Source: Pseudocolwellia agarivorans (GTDB lineage: Bacteria; Pseudomonadota; Gammaproteobacteria; Enterobacterales; Alteromonadaceae). From it: a stretch of DNA of 64,000 bases. The notes under the pieces were generated by a model. It made no database searches, was not told where the DNA came from, and worked only from the letters and a program-made list of their open reading frames with translations. The DNA lies in the NCBI RefSeq assembly GCF_002000085.1, contig NZ_MUZU01000006.1, positions 1-64,000 on the forward strand, given 5' to 3'. Numbering within the stretch: position 1 is the stretch's first letter; each line of letters opens with the position of its first letter. Below are positions 26,320 to 36,288 of the stretch, piece after piece. The position numbers and the translations under genes were made by a program.

Positions 26320-29300
26320 CTAGTTCAAAAAAGTAAATGAAACTAAGTTAGCAGTAAGCTTATCTTTATTGGCGCCTTCAGCTTTCACGACCAAAAAGAG
26401 CGGTATTTTTTGTTTTATAGGATCAAAGGTTAAAGTTAACCTTTGATCATCACCTCGCTTCATCCCTGCATAATTAAACTTATCTTGCGCAATAACCTTA
26501 CCTGATACACTACCAACTCGTAATTCAAATACTGCATTTTCAGATAACTCTGGTTTATATTGTTGTAACAATGTTATGCCTGTTACTTGGTTAAGATCGT
26601 ATTCACCTAATGGGATCGCAATATTATTACCAGACACCAAGATTGTTTTAACTTTAGCGCGAGTTAACTCTGTTCCTTCTACCTGACCTGCAGCTTTGAA
26701 TACTGTTTCCGCTTTAAGAACAGGAGAAATAAACGTATGTGTTTGTTGCTTTTCAATAGCTGAAAGTTCTTGATTACCATTATCCGTATAGCTAGCTTTT
26801 AAAATATAAGCCCCCTCTTCTGTAACTTTAGGTAATCGACCCGTTAAGGGTAAACTCGGAGCTTTTGACTTAAGTAATAATATATATTGAGCAAGCGTTC
26901 CTCGTACTTCTTCAGATAAAAAGTCGTGCGCCGGCATTTGATGATCCCCCCATCTCCCCGTGCTACCTGCTGCTATAGTTTTCTTCAAATACGCGATAGG
27001 ATCTTTTAATGACGCATATTTATCTGCTACTTTTTGGAACGAGGGCCCTACGGAAGCCTCTTTTTCTTGATGACACCCTGTACATAAGTTTTTCTTAGTA
27101 GCAGCGCGACCCGGACCAAAAGGATCATTAGCTAAATGTCCTACGGCTTTTTCAACTTTTCCTACCTCTACTTTATTAAAAGTAATATTAACTCTTTCAA
27201 AGTTTTCTGACGTTTGAGTAATTTTGCCATCTTCTAGGTCATCAATATTTACACGATATTTTGGCGATGCTTGGTTAGGCCAAATAAAACTATGATTATC
27301 TTCTACCGTAATACTAATTACAGGTTGTGCATTACCGACTTCTAACAGTTTATAAACATGATGACTTTCACCTTTATGATCGGTTACCGACAACTGCATA
27401 CCAAAGCGCCCTTTTTCAGTTAAATCAAATGTAACATCACGTCCTGTGACGGCTTTAACATGAGTATAATCGGCTTGTTCTGGGCTTTGCTCTATATTTA
27501 AGCTAGCGACTTTCCATATATACGTTAGGGGATCGTTATCAGGATCCGTAGAGTTTTTTGCAGAAGCTGTAACAGCAAAGGGTACAACCCCTTGCGTATT
27601 TTCAATACTAATTTTAGCGTTAGGTTTTCTATTACCTGCACCGGTATAAAATACTTTTGATAATTTGGCATCGATATTCCCTGTATGCCATTTAGAGCCG
27701 TACTCTAGTATATAAAGTTCACCTTTATTGCTAAATTTTAAGTCAATAGGAGCAATAAATTCAGCATCAGGAACAAACTCTTCAATTTTGTATATATCAC
27801 CATTTTGGTCACTAAAAACAACCTTGATCCAACGGCGCATAAAGTCTGAAATAAATAACCCACCGTCGTAATAACTAGGTAAAGCTTTATCTCCTTGTTT
27901 AGTGCGATAAACCCCTGCAACCAAAGCATTACGAGAACCTGCGCCTAATTCAGGGAAAACATCAGAATTACTATAGGGATACCAAATATAAGCAGGTTGT
28001 GCGGCAGGTAAACTTTTTGCACCTGTATTTCTAGGTGAGTTATTCATGGGGAAAAGAGGATTATTCCACTTTCCTGGTTGTTGCGCTTCGTAATCAAACT
28101 GACGATAAGCTTTATTATTGCCAATAAATGAAGGCCAACCAAAATTACCGGCCTGTGTAACTTTGTTTATTTCATCGAATCCTTTAGAACCATATTTTTC
28201 ATTATATCCTTTAGCATCGGGGCCTACGTCACCGTAATATAAAGTTTGCTCTTTATCATCAAACGCTATGGTATAAGGATTACGTGTCCCCATGACATAA
28301 ATTTCAGGCTTACCTATGCTTGAATTAGCAAATAAATTCCCTTTAGGGATAGTATACGAACCATCTTTTTGAGGAGTAATGCGTAAAATTTTACCACGAA
28401 AGTCTTGTGTATTTCCGGCAGAGCGGTAGGCGTCGTGAGCAACTCTACCCTCTCTAAAATCAGAAGGTCCAACACCATGAGATTCAAACGGATTAGAATT
28501 ATCACCTAAAGCAATAAATAAATTGCCCTTAGCATCAAACTCCATATTACCACCAGTGTGACAACAATTACCTTCACTCGGAGCATCAAACATATCTATA
28601 CGGCTTGCCTGATCTATTTGACCCTCTTTAAGTGTGAAACGAGACACTCGTTGTGTTAAATCTTTATCAGAACCAGTTAATGAGGAGTTATACATAAAAT
28701 AGATATGTTGGTTTATATCAAAATTAGGATCCAACGCGAGTGCCAATAAACCAAACTCACCAAAACCATCAGGTGAATACACATCAATTTTACCAACTTC
28801 AGTCATAGTATTTGTAGACAATACAACACGTTTTACTTGCCCTTTACGCTCAACATAAAAAAGCGTATTACCATCTTGAGTAATGTCTAAACTTACAGGC
28901 TCATCCAGCCCTTCAAATAAAACGTCTTTAGCAAAACGATTAGGTTCAGGTCTCGACTTTGCATAATTACGTTCATTATTACCTATAGCGTATTCAACCC
29001 CCCCTAATAAATGTTCCATATAGATAGGATCACTAAAGTTACTGGCATTATGACCTACCCCTGTATAAAAAGAGCGGCCGCCATCAAACTCATGATACCA
29101 AGCAATAGGATGATAAACGCCATGCCCGCCACCATTATACGTACCTTCATCAACGCTAATTAAATCTATTCTGCGATCAGATAAGCTTTTAAAGTCGTAC
29201 CATTCGTCTGCAACACTAAAAAAATCTGGAAGCTTAGCCGTTGAAGGGTGATCTTTTCTCAGCACTTTAAGTTTTGCTGTTTGTACATTTGACGGTACAC

Positions 29301-29754
29301 CCGGATGCCCTTTAAAAACAGCCCCCACGAGACGCCTATACCAAAACCAATCACCGCCCGATTCAGTATCAGTTGCAGAATGAATACCTACAAATCCACC
29401 ACCTGCTTGTATATAACGTTCCATAGCAACTTGTTGCTGCTTATTAAGAATATCACCTGTGGTATTTAAGAAAATTAAGGCTGAGAAAGCGGAAAGCTCT
29501 GCATCATTAAAAATAGAAGCATCTTCTGTAGCTATTACCTGCATCCCTTTATTACTAAGTGCTTGTGTTATTTTTTCAGTACCTAGTTCAATTGATTTAT
29601 GTCTCCAACCTTTAGTTTTGCTAAAAATTAAAACTTTTTCTGTTGCTTGAATACTTTCTGGTTGTGTTGAATTTTCATGATCCGCACAACCACTAAAAAT
29701 AGTGGCTAAAAGTAGAATAAAAAAATTAATGACAAAATGGGGGGATGAACTCAT
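26320..29754 (-). CDS. ThuA / PQQ sugar dehydrogenase-like / PKD / cytochrome c lipoprotein
   Basis: A 1144-residue modular periplasmic protein. Order: lipoprotein signal with IFSGC (Cys22); ThuA-like domain about 40-260 (EKVLIFSKTKGWRHKSIELG, HSATDTESGGDWFWYRRLVG); sugar/aldose dehydrogenase-type beta-propeller about 270-700 (GRSFYTGVGHNASNF is the joint, then GLLALALDPNF, CCHTGGNMEFDAKGNLFIALGD, GTRNPYTIAFD); PKD domain about 710-810; cytochrome c with Cys891-x2-Cys894-His895 and a Met near MPAH; C-terminal beta domain about 990-1144, probably carbohydrate-binding. It likely oxidises sugar, passing electrons to its haem. Part of the AraC/oxidoreductase locus by position. The fusion is seen in other marine bacteria, but the substrate is unknown. 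Confidence 0.88.
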   Translation of the reverse strand: MSSSPHFVINFFILLLATIFSGCADHENSTQPESIQATEKVLIFSKTKGWRHKSIELGTEKITQALSNKGMQVIATEDASIFNDAELSAFSALIFLNTTGDILNKQQQVAMERYIQAGGGFVGIHSATDTESGGDWFWYRRLVGAVFKGHPGVPSNVQTAKLKVLRKDHPSTAKLPDFFSVADEWYDFKSLSDRRIDLISVDEGTYNGGGHGVYHPIAWYHEFDGGRSFYTGVGHNASNFSDPIYMEHLLGGVEYAIGNNERNYAKSRPEPNRFAKDVLFEGLDEPVSLDITQDGNTLFYVERKGQVKRVVLSTNTMTEVGKIDVYSPDGFGEFGLLALALDPNFDINQHIYFMYNSSLTGSDKDLTQRVSRFTLKEGQIDQASRIDMFDAPSEGNCCHTGGNMEFDAKGNLFIALGDNSNPFESHGVGPSDFREGRVAHDAYRSAGNTQDFRGKILRITPQKDGSYTIPKGNLFANSSIGKPEIYVMGTRNPYTIAFDDKEQTLYYGDVGPDAKGYNEKYGSKGFDEINKVTQAGNFGWPSFIGNNKAYRQFDYEAQQPGKWNNPLFPMNNSPRNTGAKSLPAAQPAYIWYPYSNSDVFPELGAGSRNALVAGVYRTKQGDKALPSYYDGGLFISDFMRRWIKVVFSDQNGDIYKIEEFVPDAEFIAPIDLKFSNKGELYILEYGSKWHTGNIDAKLSKVFYTGAGNRKPNAKISIENTQGVVPFAVTASAKNSTDPDNDPLTYIWKVASLNIEQSPEQADYTHVKAVTGRDVTFDLTEKGRFGMQLSVTDHKGESHHVYKLLEVGNAQPVISITVEDNHSFIWPNQASPKYRVNIDDLEDGKITQTSENFERVNITFNKVEVGKVEKAVGHLANDPFGPGRAATKKNLCTGCHQEKEASVGPSFQKVADKYASLKDPIAYLKKTIAAGSTGRWGDHQMPAHDFLSEEVRGTLAQYILLLKSKAPSLPLTGRLPKVTEEGAYILKASYTDNGNQELSAIEKQQTHTFISPVLKAETVFKAAGQVEGTELTRAKVKTILVSGNNIAIPLGEYDLNQVTGITLLQQYKPELSENAVFELRVGSVSGKVIAQDKFNYAGMKRGDDQRLTLTFDPIKQKIPLFLVVKAEGANKDKLTANLVSFTFLN

Positions 29755-30299
29755 ATAGATAGTACCCTACAAAAACTAGATAATTTGATAAATATAAAGA
29801 AAATAGACCTGCATGACCTATAAATACTCTATAAACACTTACAGCTAATAATAAGTTACACGATACATTATTAAATTAGCATTATGCCAAAGAGTTTATA
29901 AAATTAGCTCGAATAACAATAATACGAAATCGCCTTATTTTGTAAGAAAATCGGCGCTTTAATAGATAAAAAAAAAATTCTCTAAACACGTTATAAACAA
30001 AAGAATAAACCTTGTTCTGTTCATTCTTGAGGCCTATTCAACACTTTACTTCTTATGCCATAAATCAATTGAACAAATCATCAAGATATAGTCAAAACAA
30101 CCACAACCTTTATTAAAAAAAAATGATTTGTTTATTTAATACCTAATATATTCATCAACACTAAAAGATAAAATTCATAATAAACAAACATTAAGCGTTG
30201 TTTTATTATTTTCCTGTTATAATTAATAAAAATTTAAATCGTTATGCACTATTATTTAATAAGTATTAAAAGTGTTTAACTCCCCTGCGAGATATTAAT
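29755..30299. other. Intergenic region between divergent genes
   Basis: 545 nt, extremely AT-rich, between the leftward lipoprotein and rightward chemoreceptor genes. It should hold both promoters. I see no open frame with coding character and no clear operator. A possible flagellar-type promoter before the chemoreceptor was considered and not accepted. Confidence 0.45.
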
Positions 30300-33068
30300 A
30301 TGTTCAAAATGGAAAATTTGAAAACCAAAATCATGTTACTTTTGGTGGCTATTGGTCTTATCCCTGCTCTTATTATCAGTATTATCACAACAATTAATAA
30401 CTCTGAAGATGTATCAAGTAAAGTCTACAACCAACTCACTGCGATTAATCAAATAAAAAAACAGTCCATTGAAACCTACTTTACAGAAAGAAAAGGCGAT
30501 ATGTCTGTACTCGTTGAAATCGCAAGCACCATGAAAAAACAATCTTTTATGAAGTTGTCTGCAATTAACTCAATAAAAAAAGCACAGTTGCATGATTACT
30601 TAGCTAATAACAATACCCAGCTAGAATTACTTTCTAAACAAAACGAATTACACAAACATATAAATACACTATCAAACAGCTTTTCAAATAAAGGGCAGTG
30701 GAAAACATTGCTGGATCAATATGACACTTCATACAAACCACTGTTAAATTATTTTGGTTGGTATGACTTTTTTATTCTCAATAACGAAGGTACGGTTATT
30801 TATTCCGTCACTAGAGAAAGTGATTTAGGCCAAAACATTCCGAAAGACTTAAACGACAGTTCATTTTATCAAGCCTTTACATTAGCTCAGCAAAGTAATT
30901 CTACAGATATCCAATTTGCTGATTTCAAGCCTTATAGGCCAAGTAATAACGATCCCGCTGCATTTACTGTAAAACCTGTAACCGTTAAAGGTAAACGCAT
31001 AGGTTATATAGCTTTTCAACAACCTATAGAAAAAATTAATCACATTTTAGGTAACCGTGAAGGAATGGGAGAAACAGGCGAGTCTTATTTGGTCGGCACA
31101 GATAATCTTATGCGTTCTGACTCTTACCTTAATCCTAAAGATTATTCCGTTAGAGCTTCTTTTGCTTCAAATAATAAAGTAGAAACAACAGCAGCAATAA
31201 ATGCGTTAAAGGGTAAAAAAGATACGCAAATAATCAGCGATTATAATAATAACCCCGTAGTGAGTAGTTGGGACTATTTAGAAGTAGCCAACGGTGTTAG
31301 ATGGGCTATTATTTCTGAAGTTGACGTAGCTGAAGCATTTAACCCCAACACAATTAAAAACGAAGAATTTTATAAAAATTATATAGAGCAATATGGTTAC
31401 TATGATTTATTTCTTATAGATACCCAAGGTTATATTTTTTACAGCGTAGCTAAAGAAGCTGATTATCAAACGAATATTTTAACAGGAAAATATTCGTCAT
31501 CAAATTTAGGTCATTTAATTAAACAAATACAAAACAGTGGGCAATACGGCTTTATTGATTATACTCCTTACGCTCCAAGTAATAACGAACCCGCAGCTTT
31601 CATTGGGCAACCAATATTAGACCCTAACGGAAAAACGTCCCTCTATATTGCCTTGCAGTTACCTCTTGAAGGAATACAAAATATTATGGGCGTAAGAGAA
31701 GGCATGGGAGATAGCGGAGAAAGTTACCTAGTGGGTATGGACTTTAAAATGAGAAGTAATTCATTTTTGGATCCTGAAGGTCACTCAGTTAAAGCGAGCT
31801 TTGCAGGCACTATTGAAAAAAATGGTGTTGATACCCAAGCAGCAAGAGATGCTTTAGCTGGCAAGAAAGGCACTAATATTATCACCGATTATAATGGCAA
31901 TCCGGTGCTCTCGTCTTTTGACCGGATAGATTTCGACAACTTCAGTTGGGCTATTTTGTCTGAAATAGACGAGCCAGAAGCCTTTGCTTCTATTAATAAA
32001 AATACAAATTTCATGATAATCCTCATGGTGGTATTTGTGGTTGTTATCGCGTTTGTGGGTATATTGTTTGCAGGTAAAATAGCATCTCCCATTATCGTGG
32101 TATCTGAAGCTGCACAACGTGTTGCCAAAGGTGATTTAACGATTAAAGTGGCTAAAACATCTAATGACGAGGTCGGTCATTTACAAGTGGCCATTCAACA
32201 AATGATTAATAATTTAGCCAGTATTGTTAAAAATATAGAAATGGTCTCTTTACAACAATCAAGTACTTCAGAAGAGTTAGCAACTATTACTACTCAAACG
32301 AGCCAAACACTATCGGTTCAAAGTGTTGCATCAGATCAACTTAAAACAGCGATGGAAGAAATGGGCACCACGGTAAACGATGTCGCGGCAAGTGCATCTA
32401 CCACATCCTCAGCTGTACATGAGATTCAAAATAAAGTTGCAGATAGCTCAACTAAAATAAGTGACACCTACAACGCTATTTTATCTATGACAGATAAAAT
32501 ACAAGACTCCGAACAAAGTGTTCAAAAAGTACGAGCAGACTTTAGTCAAGTTGTTACCGTACTCGATGTTATTAAAGGGATTGCAGATCAAACGAATCTT
32601 TTAGCCCTAAATGCAGCCATAGAAGCCGCTCGAGCAGGCGAACAAGGTAGAGGTTTTGCCGTGGTTGCAGACGAAGTAAGACAGCTTGCCCAACGCACCC
32701 AAGACTCAACCAAAGAAATTAATGATATGGTAAATACGATCATGGATGGTGCTAATTCTTCGGTTGAAGTAATGGCTAATAGCGTTATTCAAGCAAATAC
32801 AGTTAAAACACATGCGCAGGAAGTTAATGAGCTTAATAAAGTCATTAACGACGAAATGAATCAGATAAACGATTTAAGTACACAAATAGCTACGGCTGCT
32901 GAGGAACAATCGGTTGTTGTGAAAATTATTTTAGAAAGCGTAGAAACACTTAATATAGGTGTAACGGAAACCAGTACGGCTACAGAGCATATTGCTGAAT
33001 CGAGTGTCGAGTTAGCCAAACTAGCCACTGACTTAGAAAGAGAAGTATCCGTTTTTAAAATTACTTAA
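30300..33068 (+). CDS. Methyl-accepting chemotaxis protein with duplicated Cache-like sensor
   Basis: A 922-residue chemoreceptor, about 280 residues longer than usual. Membrane helices lie at about 10-29 and 573-597. The periplasmic part holds two related sensor units: [21 protein letters not shown] to [12 protein letters not shown] (about 150-350) and [21 protein letters not shown] to [12 protein letters not shown] (about 360-560). Both carry a REGMG(E/D)(T/S)GESYLVG element. The cytoplasmic part has HAMP (about 595-645) and a signalling tip with [35 protein letters not shown]. It should report a ligand to CheA/CheW. Ligand unknown. Confidence 0.93.
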   Translation: MFKMENLKTKIMLLLVAIGLIPALIISIITTINNSEDVSSKVYNQLTAINQIKKQSIETYFTERKGDMSVLVEIASTMKKQSFMKLSAINSIKKAQLHDYLANNNTQLELLSKQNELHKHINTLSNSFSNKGQWKTLLDQYDTSYKPLLNYFGWYDFFILNNEGTVIYSVTRESDLGQNIPKDLNDSSFYQAFTLAQQSNSTDIQFADFKPYRPSNNDPAAFTVKPVTVKGKRIGYIAFQQPIEKINHILGNREGMGETGESYLVGTDNLMRSDSYLNPKDYSVRASFASNNKVETTAAINALKGKKDTQIISDYNNNPVVSSWDYLEVANGVRWAIISEVDVAEAFNPNTIKNEEFYKNYIEQYGYYDLFLIDTQGYIFYSVAKEADYQTNILTGKYSSSNLGHLIKQIQNSGQYGFIDYTPYAPSNNEPAAFIGQPILDPNGKTSLYIALQLPLEGIQNIMGVREGMGDSGESYLVGMDFKMRSNSFLDPEGHSVKASFAGTIEKNGVDTQAARDALAGKKGTNIITDYNGNPVLSSFDRIDFDNFSWAILSEIDEPEAFASINKNTNFMIILMVVFVVVIAFVGILFAGKIASPIIVVSEAAQRVAKGDLTIKVAKTSNDEVGHLQVAIQQMINNLASIVKNIEMVSLQQSSTSEELATITTQTSQTLSVQSVASDQLKTAMEEMGTTVNDVAASASTTSSAVHEIQNKVADSSTKISDTYNAILSMTDKIQDSEQSVQKVRADFSQVVTVLDVIKGIADQTNLLALNAAIEAARAGEQGRGFAVVADEVRQLAQRTQDSTKEINDMVNTIMDGANSSVEVMANSVIQANTVKTHAQEVNELNKVINDEMNQINDLSTQIATAAEEQSVVVKIILESVETLNIGVTETSTATEHIAESSVELAKLATDLEREVSVFKIT

Positions 33069-33097
33069 ATATTACATCAGTAGCATACCCTCCCCTT

Positions 33098-33134
33098 AAG
33101 CTTTGTTATAAGTTACTTTATAGCAAAGCTTTTT
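33098..33134 (+). terminator. Terminator of the chemoreceptor gene
   Basis: AAGCTTTGTTATAA pairs with TTATAGCAAAGCTT (one G-T pair) across a 6-nt loop, followed by TTT. It begins 30 nt after the stop codon. Confidence 0.75.
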
Positions 33135-33244
33135 ATCTCTTCCCTCAAAATCACTAGGTAATAAAACACCTTAAACCAAGCGCGTATTATTTTAGATGAA
33201 GTTATAGGTGAATAAAATTCATTCATCAGGTGATTTCTTAACAC

Positions 33245-33273
33245 TTGTCACATGTGTCAAGTATTTCTAGAAT
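33245..33273 (+). promoter_or_regulatory. Sigma70-like promoter in intergenic region
   Basis: TTGTCA (33245-33250), a 17-nt spacer and TAGAAT (33268-33273) lie after the chemoreceptor terminator. The next downstream signal is a strong terminator at 33324-33349, not a gene, so the promoter likely serves a short RNA. Confidence 0.55.
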
Positions 33274-33279
33274 GAACTT

Positions 33280-33349
33280 GTTTTTAAATCTCCCCGATTG
33301 ATGAAACATATGTTTGTTGTTTTGGACGCCTTATGGCGTCCTTTTTTTT
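33280..33349 (+). ncRNA. Candidate small RNA, about 70 nt
   Basis: A promoter-like pair at 33245-33273 predicts a start near 33280, and a perfect rho-independent terminator ends at 33349. Between them is a short unstructured U/A-rich region (CTTGTTTTTAAATCTCCCC) that could pair with targets. A U-rich tail after a strong hairpin is typical of Hfq-binding RNAs. I recognise no known family. The 539-nt gap (33069-33607) holds nothing else except the chemoreceptor terminator and the LysR promoter region. Confidence 0.45.
33324..33349 (+). terminator. Strong rho-independent terminator
   Basis: GGACGCC-TTAT-GGCGTCC followed by eight T. It is far too distant (about 260 nt) from the chemoreceptor stop, which already has its own terminator, and points to a separate transcript. 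Confidence 0.85.
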
Positions 33350-33607
33350 ATCTTCCATATTTCATATCAAATTAATTCATTGCGACTTACCCCTCCTTAT
33401 TATTCTAATAAGAACAATGTATACACGCTATAAAAACAACCATTATGGTGCACACCAATGCACCACAAAAGAACATTACATTAAAAATTATGATATTAGC
33501 TAAAGAAAAAAAATTAAACGATTGTTTTAAAAGGTAAAATAAAAACTGACTAGCAGGTCTAATTATTGCTTTACTGTTCGTGACGTAACTACCTTGTTGT
33601 AAATGAT

Positions 33608-34492
33608 ATGCCGATTCAAACACCTATTAGAGGCCTAAGGTCTTTTTGTATTGCCGCTAAATGTTTAAGTTTTAAACATGCAGCCTCACAACTTTTTTTA
33701 ACACCTTCTGCAGTAAGTCACCAAATAAAACAGCTTGAAGAGCAATTGGGCATCACTTTATTTAAGCGCCAAACGCGTGCAATTGAGCTAACTTCTGCAG
33801 GAAAGCAATTTTACCAATCCGTGAGCCCTTTAATCACGCAACTTGAATCAACGATCTCTGACTTTACAAATAGTCAGCAAAATAAAACGATAGTTATTAG
33901 CTTGCCTGAGTTTTTTGCCAGTGAACTTTTTATTCCAAGGTTAAGTGAGTGGGCAGAAGAAAACCCGACTATTAACTTACAATTAGAAACTGTAAAATCA
34001 GGTTCTAAACCTTCTCAAGTAGCTGACTTGTCGATAGTTTTGGCTAATGGAAAACCAAACGCTAGCGTTGTTCATGATCTATTTCCTATCCGATATGCAC
34101 CCGCATGTAATAGAGCATTATATAAAAAATGGAAAGATAGTGGTTTTGATGCTCTTAAATCTATTCCATTAATATTACATCGTTCACGACCTTGGTCTTG
34201 GCATCAATGGGCTGAAAAAGTAGGTATAAGCGACTTCGATCCGAAACAAATAATACAATTTGACAGCATGTTTGGTGTTGCCCGAGCAGCCCAACAAGGC
34301 ATGGGAATAGCGCTAATCCCACTCCCTATGAGCGATGCATGGTTTAATGAAGGTTTATTGGTAAAATTATTTGACGATGAATTGGTCACTAATGATCGCT
34401 ATTACTTAGTTCAGCATGAAAATTTAGATAATAAACCTGAACTTGAGATTTTTGCAAACTGGGTTAAAACAACATTTTTAAACCAAAATTAA
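33608..34492 (+). CDS. LysR-family transcriptional regulator, GcvA-like
   Basis: A 294-residue regulator. The helix-turn-helix is at about 11-65: RSFCIAAKCLSFKHAASQLFLTPSAVSHQIKQLEEQLGITLFKRQTRAIELTSAGK in sections typical of the GcvA subgroup (SFKHAA, TPSAVSHQI). The effector domain spans about 90-290 and includes the GcvA-like PLPMSDAWFNEGLLVKLFD end. GcvA-type proteins control amino acid metabolism or beta-lactamases, usually of a divergent neighbour, but here the upstream neighbour is not divergent, so no target can be named. Confidence 0.9.
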   Translation: MPIQTPIRGLRSFCIAAKCLSFKHAASQLFLTPSAVSHQIKQLEEQLGITLFKRQTRAIELTSAGKQFYQSVSPLITQLESTISDFTNSQQNKTIVISLPEFFASELFIPRLSEWAEENPTINLQLETVKSGSKPSQVADLSIVLANGKPNASVVHDLFPIRYAPACNRALYKKWKDSGFDALKSIPLILHRSRPWSWHQWAEKVGISDFDPKQIIQFDSMFGVARAAQQGMGIALIPLPMSDAWFNEGLLVKLFDDELVTNDRYYLVQHENLDNKPELEIFANWVKTTFLNQN

Positions 34493-34597
34493 CATAAATT
34501 ATTCATCAATTTTCGGCCATACACTAGTCAAAACCAGCCTTTCACTGGTAGAATCTAGGTAAAATTTATTGTAGATAAATAAAGAGACCGACTAAAA

Positions 34598-35329
34598 ATG
34601 GGAAGAGCTTACCAAAACCGTAAATTATCAATGGCTAAAACTCAGGGCGCCAAAACGAAAGTTTATTCAAAATACGGTAAAGAAATTTACGTATGTGCTA
34701 AAAACGGCAGTACAGATCCTGACAGTAACTTATCTCTTCGTCGTTTAATTGAAAAAGCCAAAAAAGACCAAGTACCTACTCATGTTATTGATAAAGCTAT
34801 TGAAAAAGCTAAAGGTACTGGTGGCGAAGACTATAGTGAATCTCGTTACGAAGGTTACGGCCCAGGTGGCTGTATGGTCATTATTGACTGCCTAACCGAT
34901 AACGGTAACAGAACGATTAAAGATGTTCGTCAGTGTTTTACTAAAACAAATTCTAAAATAGGATCTTCGGGCACCGTGTCTCACATGTTTGCCCACCAAG
35001 CTGTTTTTGCTTTTAAAGGTGAAGATGACGAGTCTGTTTTTGAAAACTTATTAATGGCTGAAATAGACGTAACTGACGTTGAACTTGAAGACGGTATCAT
35101 TACTGTATTTGCTCCACATACAGAGTTCTTCAAAATTAAAACAGCGTTTGCCGATAGCATGCCTGAATATGACTTAGAAGTTGAAGAAATTACCTTTGTT
35201 CCTCAGACTTATACAGAATTAACAGATGCCGATGACATTGCTAATTTTGAGAAGTTTATGGCAATGTTAGATGATTGTGATGACGTACAAAACGTTTATC
35301 ACAATGCTGAGCTACCTACAGAAGAATAA
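34598..35329 (+). CDS. YebC/PmpR family protein, YeeN-type
   Basis: A 243-residue protein of the YebC/TACO1 family. It opens [30 protein letters not shown], the YeeN-type variant of the usual GHSKW start. [24 protein letters not shown] and [13 protein letters not shown] are conserved family elements, with an acidic C-terminal lobe. YebC proteins act on ribosomes stalled on proline-rich or otherwise difficult stretches, and were earlier named DNA-binding regulators. Single gene ending at a bidirectional terminator. Confidence 0.93.
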   Translation: MGRAYQNRKLSMAKTQGAKTKVYSKYGKEIYVCAKNGSTDPDSNLSLRRLIEKAKKDQVPTHVIDKAIEKAKGTGGEDYSESRYEGYGPGGCMVIIDCLTDNGNRTIKDVRQCFTKTNSKIGSSGTVSHMFAHQAVFAFKGEDDESVFENLLMAEIDVTDVELEDGIITVFAPHTEFFKIKTAFADSMPEYDLEVEEITFVPQTYTELTDADDIANFEKFMAMLDDCDDVQNVYHNAELPTEE

Positions 35330-35342
35330 CGTAAAGCGAATA

Positions 35343-35383
35343 AAAAAAAGCATCTACTTATTTATGAGTTAGATGCTTTTTTT
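35343..35383. terminator. Bidirectional terminator between yeeN-type gene and mazG
   Basis: AAAAAAAGCATCTA and TAGATGCTTTTTTT form a perfect 14-bp stem with A/T tracts on both sides and a 13-nt loop. The flanking genes converge on it. Confidence 0.8.
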
Positions 35384-35439
35384 ATGTTTATTACTTTGTA
35401 AAGTATACAGGAGGAGTATATCGTTAACTCGAACTGAGA

Positions 35440-36252
35440 TTACTTACTTTCTTCTTGTTTCACTTCTTGCCAATACACTTCAAGCTCATCGAGTTTATGA
35501 TCAGTAAATGCTTTAGATGATTGATTTACTTTACTTTCAACAGATTGAAATCGTTTAGTAAACTTTTTATTCGCTTTACGTAATATGGTTTCAGGGTCTT
35601 GTTTGGCATGACGACACAAGTTAACTACCGCAAACAATAAATCCCCTAATTCTTCGCTCAAGGCTGCTTCATCACGATGAAGCTCAGCTTTAACCTCTTC
35701 CACTTCTTCTTCAATTTTAGCAAAAACATCATCAACATTATCCCAATCAAAACCTACATGTTAACACCGTTTTTGTATTTTGGCTGCTTGTGATAATGCT
35801 GGTAAGTTTTTAGGAATATCGGCGAGTATGCTTAAACGCTCTTCATCATTTTTTGTGTTATTTTTCAGCTCTCGCTCTTTAGCTTTTTCATTTTCCCAGT
35901 TAGCTTTAATCTCAGCATCTGTACTTAATGATGCGTCTGAGAACACATGCGGATGACGCCTAATAAGTTTTTCGCAAACAGCTTCTACTACATCATCAAA
36001 ACCAAATAGTTTTTCTTCTTCACCCAATTGACTATAAAAAATCACTTGAAACAGTAAATCACCTAATTCTTTTTTTAGTTCAACATAATCTTGCTGTTCA
36101 ATCGCATCAGCAACTTCGTAAGCTTCTTCAATAGTATGAGAAACAATAGACGAAAAAGTTTGTTTAATATCCCACGGGCAACCGTTTTCAGGATCACGTA
36201 GCTGGGCCATAATCCATCGAAGTTTTTCAATAGACGATTTATCGTTTAGCAT
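35440..36252 (-). pseudogene. mazG: mazG nucleotide pyrophosphohydrolase, interrupted by in-frame TAA
   Basis: The frame covers a whole MazG (about 270 codons). The N-terminal half has RDPENGCPWDIKQTF and two EExxE-type metal motifs (HTIEEAYEVADAI, KKELGDLLFQV). The C-terminal half has HVGFDWDNVDDVFAKIEEEVEEVKAEL and SEELGDLLFAVVNL, the second and catalytically main site. Between them, after QKRC, TAA stands at 35761-35763 with the frame unshifted on both sides. A single base change from TCA would explain it. MazG hydrolyses abnormal NTPs and, in E. coli, lowers ppGpp. An ATG at 35703 could restart a short C-terminal piece of 87 residues. Start chosen at ATG 36252 with GGAA upstream. Placed just after relA, as in other gammaproteobacteria. 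Confidence 0.85.
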
Positions 36253-36288
36253 CTTATTTCCAATATTCTGTACATTTATCAATGTGCT

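Noticed and set aside
30240-30300. Flagellar (sigma28)-type promoter before the chemoreceptor
   Set aside because: The best match (TAAA, then GCGAGATA) has wrong spacing and lies almost on the start codon.
33301-33376. Short open frame starting MKHMFVV inside the small RNA candidate
   Set aside because: No ribosome site, and it reads through the terminator hairpin.
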